From: Polymorphobacter_B sp038225475
Lineage (GTDB): Bacteria; Pseudomonadota; Alphaproteobacteria; Sphingomonadales; Sphingomonadaceae
Reading direction: 5' to 3'
NCBI GenBank assembly: GCA_038225475.1
Contig: JBBRRA010000003.1
Coordinates: forward strand, 124,001 to 188,000
DNA length: 64,000 bases
Under the pieces are notes generated by a model. That model did no database searches, was not told the DNA's origin, and worked only from the letters and a program-made list of their open reading frames with translations. Numbering within the stretch: position 1 is the first letter of the stretch; each line of letters starts with the position of its first letter. Position numbers and translations under genes: made by a program. This document shows, piece by piece, positions 7,709 to 16,632 of this stretch.

Positions 7709-8997
7709 GGCGTTTCACTCCCCGTAGTTTCGACGTGTGTCGCTGCACTCACGCCCGGCGTCAAGCCACGCAGCAGCGGCCAAAGCAGCAGCGCGCTGGC
7801 CCCGCTGATGCCGAGCACGACCGCGATCGGCACGCCGCGCGCCACCGCAAACCCGGCAAGCAACGTGCCGCCGACCTGGAACGCGGCGTTGACGATGTTG
7901 TTCGCCGCGATCGTCCGCGCGCGCGCCGCCGGTGCGCCCATCGTCTGCAGGATCGCATAGAGTGGCACCGAGAAAACCCCGCCGGCCACCGCGAGCACGA
8001 ACAGGTCGCCCAGAATGCGCCAATGCCCGGCGTCGCGCAGGAACGCCGCCGCACCGGTCGGCGCGCCGCCGTGCGCATTGCCGACCGCAAACACCAGGTC
8101 GATGCTCGCCGCCGCCATCGCCGCCGCCGCCCACGGTGCGGCACGCGCCGAGACATGGCCGCCGAGCAGTTTCGAAACTGCGCTCGATCCGACCGCGATC
8201 CCGATGGTGAACACCACCAACAGCAGCGTCGCAACTTCTTCAGACGCCGCCAGCGTACCCTTTACCAGCGGTACGAACTGGCTCGTATAGATCGCGCCGA
8301 GCGCCCAGAACCACGACAGCGCCAGCGTCGAACGCCAGACAGCGCGGACGTCGAACGCACCGTCGAGCACGGCGCGCGACGCCTTCCACGGGTTCCAGTC
8401 GATCGACGCGCCAGCGGTCGCGGGCGGGGCAGGCGGGATCAGCCTTGAAACCGCAATGCCGATGGCAGCGACCGCGAACATCATCGCGCCCGCCCAAAGC
8501 GTCGGCAGCAAGCCGCCCGCGATCTGGCCGAGCAGGATCGCGACGAACGTCCCGCCTTCGACCAGCCCGGTGCCGCCGAGCAGTTCCCCCTCACGCAGAT
8601 GCTGGGGCAGGACGGCGTATTTGACCGGCCCGAACACGGTCGAATGGCAGCCCATCGCGAACAGCACGACGAACAGCAGCGGGATCGACCCCAGCCACAG
8701 CGCGATGCCGCCAACGGCGAGAATGACGAGCTCGGCCAGCTTGACGCCGCGCATGACCCGCGCCTTGTCGACCGCATCGGCGAGCTGCCCGGAAATTCCG
8801 GAGAAGAGAAAGAACGGCAGGATAAATACCCCCGCCGCTGCGGTAACCAGCGTTGCGCTCGCTGCGATGTCGCCCGCCATCAGCCGATAGGTGATCTCGA
8901 ACAGCATCGCGGTCTTGAACAGATTATCGTTGAACGCGCCCGAAAACTGCGTCGCAAACAGCGGTCCGAAGCGGCGGGTGCGGAGCAGGGCAAGCAT
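7705..8997 (-). CDS. MFS transporter of the LplT (lysophospholipid transporter) type
   Basis: Twelve-helix permease of 430 residues. The N-terminal RRFGPLFATQFSGAFNDNLFK closely resembles the beginning of LplT and of the transporter domain of acyltransferase fusions of the same family, which flip lysophospholipids. No acyltransferase domain is fused here and none lies nearby. The central loop is around residues 205-225. The gene is divergent from the DUF937 gene and overlaps the GST gene by four bases. The transport class is secure; the lysophospholipid substrate is an inference from sequence resemblance. Confidence 0.85.
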   Translation of the reverse strand: MLALLRTRRFGPLFATQFSGAFNDNLFKTAMLFEITYRLMAGDIAASATLVTAAAGVFILPFFLFSGISGQLADAVDKARVMRGVKLAELVILAVGGIALWLGSIPLLFVVLFAMGCHSTVFGPVKYAVLPQHLREGELLGGTGLVEGGTFVAILLGQIAGGLLPTLWAGAMMFAVAAIGIAVSRLIPPAPPATAGASIDWNPWKASRAVLDGAFDVRAVWRSTLALSWFWALGAIYTSQFVPLVKGTLAASEEVATLLLVVFTIGIAVGSSAVSKLLGGHVSARAAPWAAAAMAAASIDLVFAVGNAHGGAPTGAAAFLRDAGHWRILGDLFVLAVAGGVFSVPLYAILQTMGAPAARARTIAANNIVNAAFQVGGTLLAGFAVARGVPIAVVLGISGASALLLWPLLRGLTPGVSAATHVETTGSETP

Positions 8998-9121
8998 TTC
9001 GGGCCTACCCTAGCCGTGCCGCTGCCGGTCCGATATGGTGTTTATCTGTGGGGGCCGCAGGTTGGCGCGGGACCGTAACATCGGTGCGATACTAGAGAGC
9101 ACGAAAGCGAGGAGCGACGGC

Positions 9122-9730
9122 ATGAGCGAACAACTTTTCGACTTGATCAAGCAGTTCGGCGGCGAGGCGGCAGTGTCGGCGATGGCGGCGAAAGTCGGGT
9201 TGTCGCCCGAAATGACGCAGACCGCGATGGCGGCATTGATGCCCGCGCTGGCCGGTGGCCTGACGCAGCATGTTGCAACCGATGGCGGCGAGGGGCTCAA
9301 TGCAGCCGCCGCGGCCGCTGCGACGACCGATCATACCAGCGACGCCGGCATCGCGCAGGGGACGTCGATCCTCGGCAGCTTGTTCGGTTCGGCAGACGTC
9401 ACCAATGCCGTGACGGCGCGTGCCGCATCGGCGACCGGGATCGACCAGAGCCAGATCGCATCGCTATTGCCGATGCTGGCGACGCTGGCCACCGGCGCGC
9501 TGGCGCACGGCGCCGCAGCCGGGGTCAACGCGCCGCCCGCCGCCGACAGTGGCGGCATCGGCGGCATGCTCAGCGGCATGCTCGGCAAGCTGACCGGCGG
9601 CAGCGCGCCCGCCGCAACGGGGGCAGCACCCGGCGGGGCGGCCGGCACCTTGCTCGGCATGCTCGACCTCAACAAGGACGGCAACCCGATGGACGATATC
9701 ATGGGCATGCTCGGCAAGCTGCGGCACTAA
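9122..9730 (+). CDS. DUF937 domain protein
   Basis: Protein of 202 residues, small and polar or Ala/Gly-rich, without signal peptide. It contains two DUF937-like segments: residues 1-50 (LFDLIKQFGGEAAVSAMA) and residues 110-130 (QSQIASLLPMLATLATGAL). The C-terminal part is Gly/Ala/Pro-rich and ends with an EF-hand-like DLNKDGNPMDD, a common end in this family. The function of DUF937 is unknown. The ATG at 9122 follows GGAGCGACGGC; an in-frame ATG at 9035 gives 29 extra residues with no family resemblance. A perfect 11-bp hairpin follows the stop codon. Confidence 0.8.
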   Translation: MSEQLFDLIKQFGGEAAVSAMAAKVGLSPEMTQTAMAALMPALAGGLTQHVATDGGEGLNAAAAAAATTDHTSDAGIAQGTSILGSLFGSADVTNAVTARAASATGIDQSQIASLLPMLATLATGALAHGAAAGVNAPPAADSGGIGGMLSGMLGKLTGGSAPAATGAAPGGAAGTLLGMLDLNKDGNPMDDIMGMLGKLRH

Positions 9731-9738
9731 CGGCCACC

Positions 9739-9768
9739 GTGGCGCTGGCAAAGTACGGCCAGCGCCAC
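9739..9768 (+). terminator. Hairpin after the DUF937 gene
   Basis: GTGGCGCTGGC (9739-9749) and its exact complement GCCAGCGCCAC (9758-9768) enclose an 8-base loop, 8 bases after the stop codon. A short T-containing stretch follows (ATTGAATTTT). Probable transcript end. Confidence 0.5.
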
Positions 9769-9815
9769 TATCGTCGGGATTGAATTTTGTGATCACCGAC
9801 TGAGCAATCCTGACC

Positions 9816-10367
9816 ATGGCCCGATCTTCGCGAACGCTCGACTGGGGTTTTCCGCGCTGGCGGGACTATGGCAGCGGGCGCGAAGCCGCGACGGTGCGGA
9901 TGTGCGATCGTCACGGCTGCACTGCAGCGGGTGACTGCCCTGCACCCAAAGCGCCCAATCGCCCCGAACGCTGGTATTTCTGCGCCGACCACGCGGCCGA
10001 ATACAACAAGGGCTGGAATTACTTCGAAGGGCTGACCGCCGAGGAAGCCGCCGAGCGCGAAGCCGGGGCGGATGGCGAAAAAAGCTTTAGCCGGGCGCAA
10101 CATTGGGCGTGGGGCGGCCCCGGCGATGGCCGCCGCAGCCGCGGCGAGCGCGACGCGCTGCTCGCGCTCGAACTCGATGATGATGCCGACGCGGCTGCGG
10201 TCAAGGCCGCGTACCGCCGCCTTGCCAAGGCGAACCACCCCGACATGGCCCCCGGCGACGCGGGCGCGGCGCTGCGTTTTCAGGCGGTGCAGGCGGCGTA
10301 TGACGTCCTCACTCGCGCCGAGGACGCGCGCGCCGATGCCGCCGCTGCCGATGCCCGGCGGCGCTAG
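9816..10367 (+). CDS. J-domain protein with N-terminal Cys/His cluster
   Basis: Cytoplasmic protein of 183 residues. The C-terminal part is a J domain (about residues 112-168) with the conserved HPD at 141-143, which stimulates DnaK ATPase activity in this family. The N-terminal 70 residues carry Cys30, His33, Cys35, Cys41, Cys56 and His59 (MCDRHGC, then WYFCADH), a spacing that could bind zinc. No Gly/Phe linker or DnaJ substrate-binding domain is present, so this is a specialised co-chaperone, not DnaJ. The gene overlaps the following phosphodiesterase gene by 17 bases. Confidence 0.87.
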   Translation: MARSSRTLDWGFPRWRDYGSGREAATVRMCDRHGCTAAGDCPAPKAPNRPERWYFCADHAAEYNKGWNYFEGLTAEEAAEREAGADGEKSFSRAQHWAWGGPGDGRRSRGERDALLALELDDDADAAAVKAAYRRLAKANHPDMAPGDAGAALRFQAVQAAYDVLTRAEDARADAAAADARRR

Positions 10368-11349
10368 GCCGATCGTCATCGGCCATCGCGGCGCAAGCGG
10401 CGAACGGCCCGAACACACGCTCGCATCCTTTGCGCAGGCGATTGCCGGCGGGGCCGATTTCGTCGAACCCGATCTGGTCGCGACCAGCGACGGCATCCTG
10501 GTTGCGCGCCATGAGAACGAGATTTCGGGCACCACCGATGTCGCCGCGCATGCCGAATTCGCCGCGCGGCGCACCACCAAGTCCATCGACGGCACCAGCG
10601 TGACGGGTTGGTTTACCGAGGATTTCACGCTTGCCGAACTCAAGACGCTGCGCGCGCGCGAACGCCTGCCGCAGTTGCGCGTCGCCAATACCGCGTTTGA
10701 CGGACACTTCGAAATCCCGACCTTTGCCGAGATCATCGCGTTGGTGCACGCCGCCGAGGCGCAGCACGGCCACCGCATCGGCATTTACCCCGAAACCAAG
10801 CATCCGAGCTATTTCGCGCAGATCGGCCTGCCGCTCGAAGCGCGGCTCGTCGCGCAGCTCGGGGCAGCTGGATACAGTCGGCGCAGCGATCCGATTTTCA
10901 TCCAGTCGTTCGAAGTCGACAATCTGAAGGCGTTGCGCACGCTGACCGATTTGCCGCTGATCCAGCTGATCGATAGCGGGGCCCCCGCCGACGCTTCGGG
11001 GCTGACCTATGATGCGATGGTGACGCCGGCAGGGCTTGCGGCGATCGCGCGCTATGCGGACGGGATCGGGCCGTCGAAGGACCGGATCGTGCCCCGCGCG
11101 TCCGACGCACATCTGCTGCCCCCGACCACGCTGATCCCCGATGCGCATGCGGCGGGCCTCAAGGTCCATCCGTGGACGTTCCGGAGCGAAAATTATTTCC
11201 TGCCGGCCGATTTCCGGCGGGGCGACATGCCCGATGCCAAGGGCGACGCGGCGGCGGAATACCGGCTGTTCTTCGCGCTCGGCGTCGACGGGGTGTTTTC
11301 GGATTATCCGGCGGCAGCTGTCGCGGCGCGCGCGGCGTTTACGCGCTGA
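10351..11349 (+). CDS. Glycerophosphodiester phosphodiesterase family protein
   Basis: Protein of 332 residues of the GDPD family, which hydrolyses glycerophosphodiesters to glycerol 3-phosphate and an alcohol. The start of the TIM barrel has the catalytic HRGASGERPEHT with the metal/catalytic residues, then ADFVEPDLVATSDG and ARHENEI, and later YPETKHPSYF. No signal peptide is seen, unlike periplasmic GlpQ, so it may act in the cytoplasm, although the barrel type is the GlpQ-like one with an insertion around residues 60-110. The ATG at 10351 overlaps the J-domain gene; ATG at 10336 is an alternative with five more residues. Confidence 0.9.
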   Translation: MPGGARPIVIGHRGASGERPEHTLASFAQAIAGGADFVEPDLVATSDGILVARHENEISGTTDVAAHAEFAARRTTKSIDGTSVTGWFTEDFTLAELKTLRARERLPQLRVANTAFDGHFEIPTFAEIIALVHAAEAQHGHRIGIYPETKHPSYFAQIGLPLEARLVAQLGAAGYSRRSDPIFIQSFEVDNLKALRTLTDLPLIQLIDSGAPADASGLTYDAMVTPAGLAAIARYADGIGPSKDRIVPRASDAHLLPPTTLIPDAHAAGLKVHPWTFRSENYFLPADFRRGDMPDAKGDAAAEYRLFFALGVDGVFSDYPAAAVAARAAFTR

Positions 11350-11755
11350 CGGCGGTCAATTCGCCGATCCGCGCGATCATCGACGCCAGCCCCTGCGTCC
11401 GGTTCGACGACAGATGCTTCGACAACCCCAGCGCATCGAGCTGCGCCTTGATCGCGGCGGTATCGACGCTGCCGCGCGCGCGGTCCTGCACCAGCAATAG
11501 CACCAATGCGACCAGCCCCTTGACGATCGCGGCGTCGCTGTCGGCGACAAAATGCAGTCGCCCGTCGGTTTCGGTCGGATACAGCCAGACCTGGCTCGCG
11601 CACCCGCGCACGCGCGTCGCGTCGGTCTTCAACACGTCGGGCATCGGCGCGAGGTCCCGGCCAAGGTCGATCAGCAGCCGATAGCGGTCGTCCCAATCGT
11701 CGAGCGCCTCGAAATCGGCCTCTACAGCCTCGAAGGTGGTAAGCGGTGCAGCCAT
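11339..11755 (-). CDS. sufE: SufE family sulfur-acceptor protein
   Basis: Cytoplasmic protein of 138 residues that accepts persulfide sulfur from a cysteine desulfurase and stimulates it in Fe-S cluster assembly. The acceptor cysteine is Cys52 in VRGCASQVWL, matching the position of Cys51 in E. coli SufE, and the C-terminal RTQGLASMIARI is typical. It stands alone: no sufS or other suf gene is nearby. The ATG at 11755 gives the family length; an in-frame ATG at 11785 adds ten residues. The 3' end overlaps the convergent phosphodiesterase gene by 11 bases. Confidence 0.92.
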   Translation of the reverse strand: MAAPLTTFEAVEADFEALDDWDDRYRLLIDLGRDLAPMPDVLKTDATRVRGCASQVWLYPTETDGRLHFVADSDAAIVKGLVALVLLLVQDRARGSVDTAAIKAQLDALGLSKHLSSNRTQGLASMIARIGELTAVSA

Positions 11756-11935
11756 CGGCGTGGCGTGGCGCTCGTCCCCGCGCACGTCAAGCGTTTCACG
11801 CGGGTGATGTAGCGCTGCAACAGGCGTGCCGACAATATGCCGCGGACCGCGCCGGGTAGTTGCGCACGGTTCGACGCTTGCTTATGGCCATACTCACAAG
11901 GGGAACAAATTCCCTCGTCCTGGGGACTGGATACG

Positions 11936-14689
11936 ATGAAACTCTCGTGGCTGCTTTCGACCTGTGCGCTTGCCGCATCGACCATCGCCGCAGCGCAGAC
12001 CGCGCCAGCCCAGGTCGCCGATACGCCCACGGGCAATAACAGTGATATTATTGTCACCGCGACCCGCCGTTCGGAAACGCTGTCGAACGTGCCGATCGCG
12101 GTTTCGGCGGTCAGCGCCGCTGCGCTCAAGAATTCGGGTGCCAACGACATCCGCTCGCTGAACCAGCTGGCACCGTCGCTGCTCGTTTCGTCGACCGGCA
12201 CTGAATCGAACGGCAGCGCGCGGATCCGCGGCATCGGCACCGTCGGCGACAACCCCGGCCTCGAATCCTCGGTCGCGGTGTTCATCGACGGCGTCTATCG
12301 CTCGCGTACCGGCGTCGGGCTGAACGAACTCGGTGAAATCGACCGCATCGAAGTGCTGCGCGGCCCGCAGGGCACGCTGTTCGGCCGCAACGCGTCCGCC
12401 GGGCTCATCAACATCGTCAGCGCCAAGCCGTCGTTCGATTTCGGCGGCAATGCCGAGGCGAGCTATGGCAATTATAACTATTACCGCCTTGCGGGCGGCG
12501 TCACCGGGCCGATCCTTGGCGACAAGATCGCCGCGCGCATCGACGGCGTCTATGTCAACCGCAAGGGCTTTTACCGCGATGTCATCTCGGGCGGCGACGT
12601 CAACGACCGCAACCGCTATTTCATCAAAGGCCAGTTGCTGATCAAGCCGACCGACGACATCAACATCCGCCTGATCGGCGATTACAGCCACCGCGATGAA
12701 AAGTGCTGCGCTGCGACCTTCCTGCCGGTGCGCGAAGGTATCAAGTCCACGCCGTCGGCAACCACCGCGCCGTTCGACGTGACCTTCCAGAACAACCGCA
12801 TTCTCGATGTGCTGACCAACCCGACCACCGCCGGGTTCGGCGCGATCATCAACCAGAACACGTTCAGCCGCGATGTCTCGGTGACCCCGGGGCGGACGTT
12901 CACCAACCACACCACCGACTATGGCCTGTCGGGTGAACTCAACTGGCGGCTCGGCGGCCTCAACCTGACGTCGATCACCGCCTATCGCCAGTACAAGGCC
13001 GAAACGCCGGGCGATGTCGACTATAACAATGTCGACATCCTGTACCGCGCCGATGACGGCAAGGCGTTCCGCCAGTTCAAGACGTTCAGTCAGGAACTGC
13101 GCCTGCAGGGCAGCCTGTTCGACGACCATCTCGATTTCCTCGTCGGCGGCTATTACGCCAACGAAAAGCTGAAGCTGTCGGAAAACCTGAAGTTCGGTGC
13201 TGACTATGGCGAATTCGCCGCCTGCCGCCTCGTCACCAGCGTGAGTGCGAACGCCGTGCTCCGCAACCGCACGCTTCCGGGTTGCCTGTCGCCGACCGGC
13301 CGTGCGACCTTCGCCGGCGCTTTCGGCGGTGCCGCACCGATTATTTTGAATGCCATCGACCGCTTGAGCACCGTCAACAACGTCGGCGCAAATGGTTCGA
13401 TCTTCAACCAGACCAGCGACAACTATGCGGTGTTCACGCACAACGTCATCAAGCTGACCGATGCGTTGTCGGTGACGCTCGGCGCGCGCTACACGCACGA
13501 AAAGAAGACTCTGAGCGGCCAGCTCAACAATACCAACACGGTCTGCCCGGTGCAGCAGGCGTTCCTGTCGCCGTATCTGACAGGCGGCACGACGCCGCTG
13601 CCGGCATCGTTGCAGGCATTTCTCGGCGGCCTTGCAAACCTGACCTGCCAGGGCAACGCGTCGTCGGCGCTCAACAATTTCTCGCTCAACGACCAGCGCA
13701 GCGAGAGCAAGTTCACCGGTACCGCCGTCGTATCGTACAAGGTGACGCCGGGCCTGCTGACCTATGCCAGCTACTCGCGCGGCTATAAGGCGGGCGGGTT
13801 CAACCTCGATCCGTCGGCGCTCGGTTCGCCGGTGTTTGCGCCGAGCGACCCGCGCAATGTCAATGCGCAGGGCAAGCCGTTCGGCACCGCACTGCTGCAG
13901 TTCGATCCCGAAACCGTCGATGCGTTTGAAATCGGCGCGAAGTTCAAGTCGCGCCAGTTCAACCTCAACGTCGCGATCTTCCATGAAGATTTCAGCAGCT
14001 TTCAGCTGAATACCTTCAACGGCTCGTCGTTCCTCGTGCAGACGGTCAACGGTTGCAGCGTCGACCTCGCTGGTGCCGACCGTGACAGCTCGTCGGTCAC
14101 CGGCGCGTGCACCGGCAAGACCAAGCCCGGCGTAACCTCGCAGGGCTTCGAGCTCGAGGCCGCGCTGTTCCCGGCGGACAATCTCGCGGTCAATCTCGGC
14201 TTCACCTATGCCGACACGAAATATGCGAAGAACCTCGTCGGCAACCAGTCGGGCGCAGCGCTCGACAACGCGCTGTTCCTGTTGCCGGGACAGCAGCTGT
14301 CGAACGCGCCGAAATATGTTGCAACCGGCTCGTTGGCGTTCACGCCGCCGATCGGTACCAACGGCCTCAGTGCGCTGTTCTACACCGACTTCCGCTATTC
14401 GAGCGGGTACAACACCGGTTCGGACCTGTTCCCTGAAAAGGTGCAGGAAGGCTTCATCGTCATCAACGCCCGCGTCGGGCTGCGGGGCAAGGATGAGCGT
14501 TTCAGCATCGAACTTTGGGCGCAGAACCTGCTCAACACCAATTATCAGCAGGTGGCGTTCAACGCCCCGTTCCTCGGCGCGAACTCGTCGGCGCAGACGG
14601 TCGCGTTCGGCAGCACTTCGAACCAGATCTTCGGCAGCTTCCTTGCCGAGCCACGCACCTTTGGCGCGACGGTTCGCACCAAATTCTAA
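11936..14689 (+). CDS. TonB-dependent outer-membrane receptor
   Basis: Protein of 917 residues with a cleavable signal (MKLSWLLSTCALAASTIAAAQ), a TonB box-like start (DIIVTATRRSE), an N-terminal plug (about residues 45-165, with IRGIGTVGDNPG and EVLRGPQGTLFGRN) and a long beta-barrel ending in the outer-membrane signature VRTKF with terminal Phe. It would import a bulky nutrient, using TonB energy, but the substrate cannot be read from sequence; no siderophore or vitamin genes are adjacent. Several extracellular-loop cysteines are present. The ATG at 11936 begins the signal peptide. A GNRA-type loop hairpin follows the stop codon. Confidence 0.93.
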   Translation: MKLSWLLSTCALAASTIAAAQTAPAQVADTPTGNNSDIIVTATRRSETLSNVPIAVSAVSAAALKNSGANDIRSLNQLAPSLLVSSTGTESNGSARIRGIGTVGDNPGLESSVAVFIDGVYRSRTGVGLNELGEIDRIEVLRGPQGTLFGRNASAGLINIVSAKPSFDFGGNAEASYGNYNYYRLAGGVTGPILGDKIAARIDGVYVNRKGFYRDVISGGDVNDRNRYFIKGQLLIKPTDDINIRLIGDYSHRDEKCCAATFLPVREGIKSTPSATTAPFDVTFQNNRILDVLTNPTTAGFGAIINQNTFSRDVSVTPGRTFTNHTTDYGLSGELNWRLGGLNLTSITAYRQYKAETPGDVDYNNVDILYRADDGKAFRQFKTFSQELRLQGSLFDDHLDFLVGGYYANEKLKLSENLKFGADYGEFAACRLVTSVSANAVLRNRTLPGCLSPTGRATFAGAFGGAAPIILNAIDRLSTVNNVGANGSIFNQTSDNYAVFTHNVIKLTDALSVTLGARYTHEKKTLSGQLNNTNTVCPVQQAFLSPYLTGGTTPLPASLQAFLGGLANLTCQGNASSALNNFSLNDQRSESKFTGTAVVSYKVTPGLLTYASYSRGYKAGGFNLDPSALGSPVFAPSDPRNVNAQGKPFGTALLQFDPETVDAFEIGAKFKSRQFNLNVAIFHEDFSSFQLNTFNGSSFLVQTVNGCSVDLAGADRDSSSVTGACTGKTKPGVTSQGFELEAALFPADNLAVNLGFTYADTKYAKNLVGNQSGAALDNALFLLPGQQLSNAPKYVATGSLAFTPPIGTNGLSALFYTDFRYSSGYNTGSDLFPEKVQEGFIVINARVGLRGKDERFSIELWAQNLLNTNYQQVAFNAPFLGANSSAQTVAFGSTSNQIFGSFLAEPRTFGATVRTKF

Positions 14690-14712
14690 CACCGACCTGG
14701 GGAGGACGGCGG

Positions 14713-14742
14713 AGGCCCGCGACCGGCAACGGTTGCGGGCCT
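14713..14742. terminator. Strong hairpin between the TonB receptor gene and dsbE
   Basis: A 13-pair stem with one G-T pair and a GCAA tetraloop (14727-14730); arms begin AGGCCCGC and end GCGGGCCT. It lies between convergent stop codons and can serve both strands. No T run follows on either strand, so it is called a terminator by position. Confidence 0.5.
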
Positions 14743-15239
14743 TACTGCGACAGCGCCACGCGCTTGCGCAACATCGCCACGTCGTCGGGGCCGACCGGAC
14801 CGCGGTGGCGATAGACGATGAACCCCGCCGCGTCGACGACATAGGTTTCGGGCAGCCCGCTGACGTGCAGCGCCGACTGCACGGTGCCGCGCGGGTCGAG
14901 GCTGACGCTGGCGAACGGGTCGCTCGACGCCAGAAACCCGCGCACCGAACCGGGGTCGTCGCGCACCGCAATACCGTCGATCGCGACGCCGCTGCGCGCC
15001 AGCGCGGCCAGCGCGGGGGCTTCGACGCGGCACGGCAGGCACCATGACGCGAACAGGTTGACGACATGCGCCGGATGCACCGACGTGCGGTGCCCCGGCA
15101 ACTGCGGCAGCCGCGCATCGCCGAGCACCATCCCGATCACCGGATCGCGCGGGCGGCGCTCGGCCTGCCAGCGCCATCCCAGCAGCAGCGCCGCGATCAG
15201 CAGCGCGGCAATCCCGATCCGGCCAAAACCGCGCGGCAT
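14742..15239 (-). CDS. dsbE: Cytochrome c maturation thiol-disulfide reductase CcmG/DsbE
   Basis: Membrane-anchored periplasmic thioredoxin of 165 residues: an N-terminal anchor (about residues 8-22) and a thioredoxin fold with the active site WCLPC (Cys67 and Cys70). It keeps apocytochrome c cysteines reduced for heme attachment. The cis-proline region is SGLPETYVVD. Its ATG lies four bases after the ccmE stop with GAGGTG as ribosome site. In most alphaproteobacteria ccmF lies between ccmE and this gene; here it is missing. Confidence 0.9.
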   Translation of the reverse strand: MPRGFGRIGIAALLIAALLLGWRWQAERRPRDPVIGMVLGDARLPQLPGHRTSVHPAHVVNLFASWCLPCRVEAPALAALARSGVAIDGIAVRDDPGSVRGFLASSDPFASVSLDPRGTVQSALHVSGLPETYVVDAAGFIVYRHRGPVGPDDVAMLRKRVALSQ

Positions 15240-15243
15240 CACC

Positions 15244-15684
15244 TCAGCCGACGCGCCCCACTTTGTGCAGCGACCCGGCAACTTCGGGCGGCATGTATTT
15301 CTCGTCGTGCTTGGCGAGCACGGTATCGGCGATGAAGGTGCCGCCGCCGTCGAAATGCCCTTCGGCAATCACCCCCTGGCCCTCGCGGAACAGGTCGGGG
15401 ACGATGCCGGTGTAGCGAACGGGCACGTCGCGCGCATTGTCGGTAACCCGAAACGCGATCGTCGTGCCGTCGGGCTGTTTCGCCACCGTGCCGCGTTGGA
15501 CCAGACCGCCGAGCCGGATCGCTTCGCCAGCCGCGGGCGCATGGGCAAACACATCCGACGGTGCATAGAAATAGGTCGCCTTGTCGCCCAGCGTCGTGAT
15601 CGCCAGCGCGCCCGCGCCGCCGAGCGCCGTCAGCGCTGCACACAGCAACACCAGCCGCTGATGCTTGGGTTTCAACCGGCTCAT
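15244..15684 (-). CDS. ccmE: Periplasmic heme chaperone CcmE
   Basis: Protein of 146 residues with one N-terminal membrane anchor (about residues 11-30) and a beta-barrel heme-binding domain. The C-terminal heme-attachment motif is HDEKYMPPEV with His126 and Tyr130, equivalent to His130/Tyr134 of the E. coli protein. CcmE takes heme from CcmC and hands it to the ligation module. The start is ATG at 15684, overlapping the ccmD stop as ATGA. An earlier in-frame ATG lies inside ccmD. Confidence 0.93.
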   Translation of the reverse strand: MSRLKPKHQRLVLLCAALTALGGAGALAITTLGDKATYFYAPSDVFAHAPAAGEAIRLGGLVQRGTVAKQPDGTTIAFRVTDNARDVPVRYTGIVPDLFREGQGVIAEGHFDGGGTFIADTVLAKHDEKYMPPEVAGSLHKVGRVG

Positions 15685-15827
15685 CGGTCGGTCCGGCGGC
15701 GTTCGGTGCGCAGCGCCGCCGCCGCGCGCTCGGCACGGCGCATGGCGAGCCAGCTCCACAGCAGCACGCCGCCCATGCCGGCGACCGTCAGGACATAGCT
15801 TGGAAAGATGAACTCACCGTGCGTCAT
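15681..15827 (-). CDS. ccmD: Heme exporter protein CcmD
   Basis: Small membrane protein of 48 residues: about ten polar residues (MTHGEFIFPSY), one membrane helix (VLTVAGMGGVLLWSWLAM), and a basic, arginine-rich cytoplasmic tail. Size, topology and position between ccmC and ccmE are those of CcmD, which helps release heme-loaded CcmE from CcmABC. It overlaps both neighbours by four bases (ATGA at each end), so the three are translationally coupled. Confidence 0.88.
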   Translation of the reverse strand: MTHGEFIFPSYVLTVAGMGGVLLWSWLAMRRAERAAAALRTERRRTDR

Positions 15828-16543
15828 GCGTGCGCCTCCGCCAATCGCCGGGCGCGCGCCGTGACTTGCTGCGTCGCCAGCGCCGCGCGCATCCGCATCA
15901 GGACGATTGCCCCGAACAACAGTGTAAACCCAGCGAGCGAGACCAGCAACGGCATCAGCATCGCAGGCGCGATCGCCGATCCGGTCAGCTTGATGCTTGG
16001 CCCCTGATGCAACGTGTTCCACCATTCGACCGAATATTTGATGATCGGCAGGTTGACGACGCCGACGATCGCCAGAATTGCCGCGCCCTTGCCGCCGCCG
16101 CGCTCGGCCTCGGCAGTGCTCAGCGCGAGATAGCCGAGATACAGGAACAGCAGCACCAGCATCGACGTCAGCCGCGCGTCCCACACCCAATAGGTGCCCC
16201 ATGTCGGCTTGCCCCACAGCGAGCCCGTAACGAGGCAGATCGCGGTGAACAGCGCGCCGACCGGGGCGATCGCGCGCGCGGCGATTTCGGCGAGCGGATG
16301 CCGCCACACCAGTGCAACCGCGCTTGCGATTGCCAGCCCCAGATACCCGCCCGAGCCAAGCCAAGCGGCGGGCACATGGACGTACATGATGCGCACGCTT
16401 TCGCCCTGCTGATAATCGGGCGGCGAGGCGAACAACCCGATCCACAGCCCGACGGCCGAGCAGATCAGCCCGGTCAGCGTGAGGATCGGCGTCGCGACAC
16501 GCGCGATGCGCAGAAAGCGGGCGGGATTGGCGAAACGGTGCAT
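15824..16543 (-). CDS. ccmC: Heme exporter/handling protein CcmC
   Basis: Inner-membrane protein of 239 residues with six membrane helices. The periplasmic WWD-type loop GTYWVWDARLTS and flanking histidines (MYVHVPAAW and EWWNTLHQG) bind heme and present it to CcmE. It is the first gene of a ccmC-ccmD-ccmE-dsbE unit. It is separated from ccmB by about 720 bases that hold an unrelated repeat-protein gene on the same strand. Confidence 0.94.
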   Translation of the reverse strand: MHRFANPARFLRIARVATPILTLTGLICSAVGLWIGLFASPPDYQQGESVRIMYVHVPAAWLGSGGYLGLAIASAVALVWRHPLAEIAARAIAPVGALFTAICLVTGSLWGKPTWGTYWVWDARLTSMLVLLFLYLGYLALSTAEAERGGGKGAAILAIVGVVNLPIIKYSVEWWNTLHQGPSIKLTGSAIAPAMLMPLLVSLAGFTLLFGAIVLMRMRAALATQQVTARARRLAEAHA

Positions 16544-16596
16544 AAACAGTCTTTAGCATCGAAACGCGGGGCATTGCACCCCGGCTGCGGCAAAGC

Positions 16597-16624
16597 GGCC
16601 AGCCCCGCGCGGGCGGGGCTGGCC
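16597..16624 (-). terminator. Perfect 12-bp GC hairpin after the repeat-protein gene
   Basis: GGCCAGCCCCGC (16597-16608), a four-base loop and the exact complement (16613-16624) lie 8 bases beyond the stop of the minus-strand gene at 16633. On that strand the hairpin is followed by GCTTTG. A likely transcript end that would separate this gene from ccmC downstream. Confidence 0.55.
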
Positions 16625-16632
16625 TGCCCTTG

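Noticed and set aside
11894..15118. 1074-codon open frame on the minus strand opposite the TonB receptor and dsbE
   Set aside because: Arg/Glu-rich frame antisense to a clear receptor gene; no family features. A shadow of high-GC codon use.
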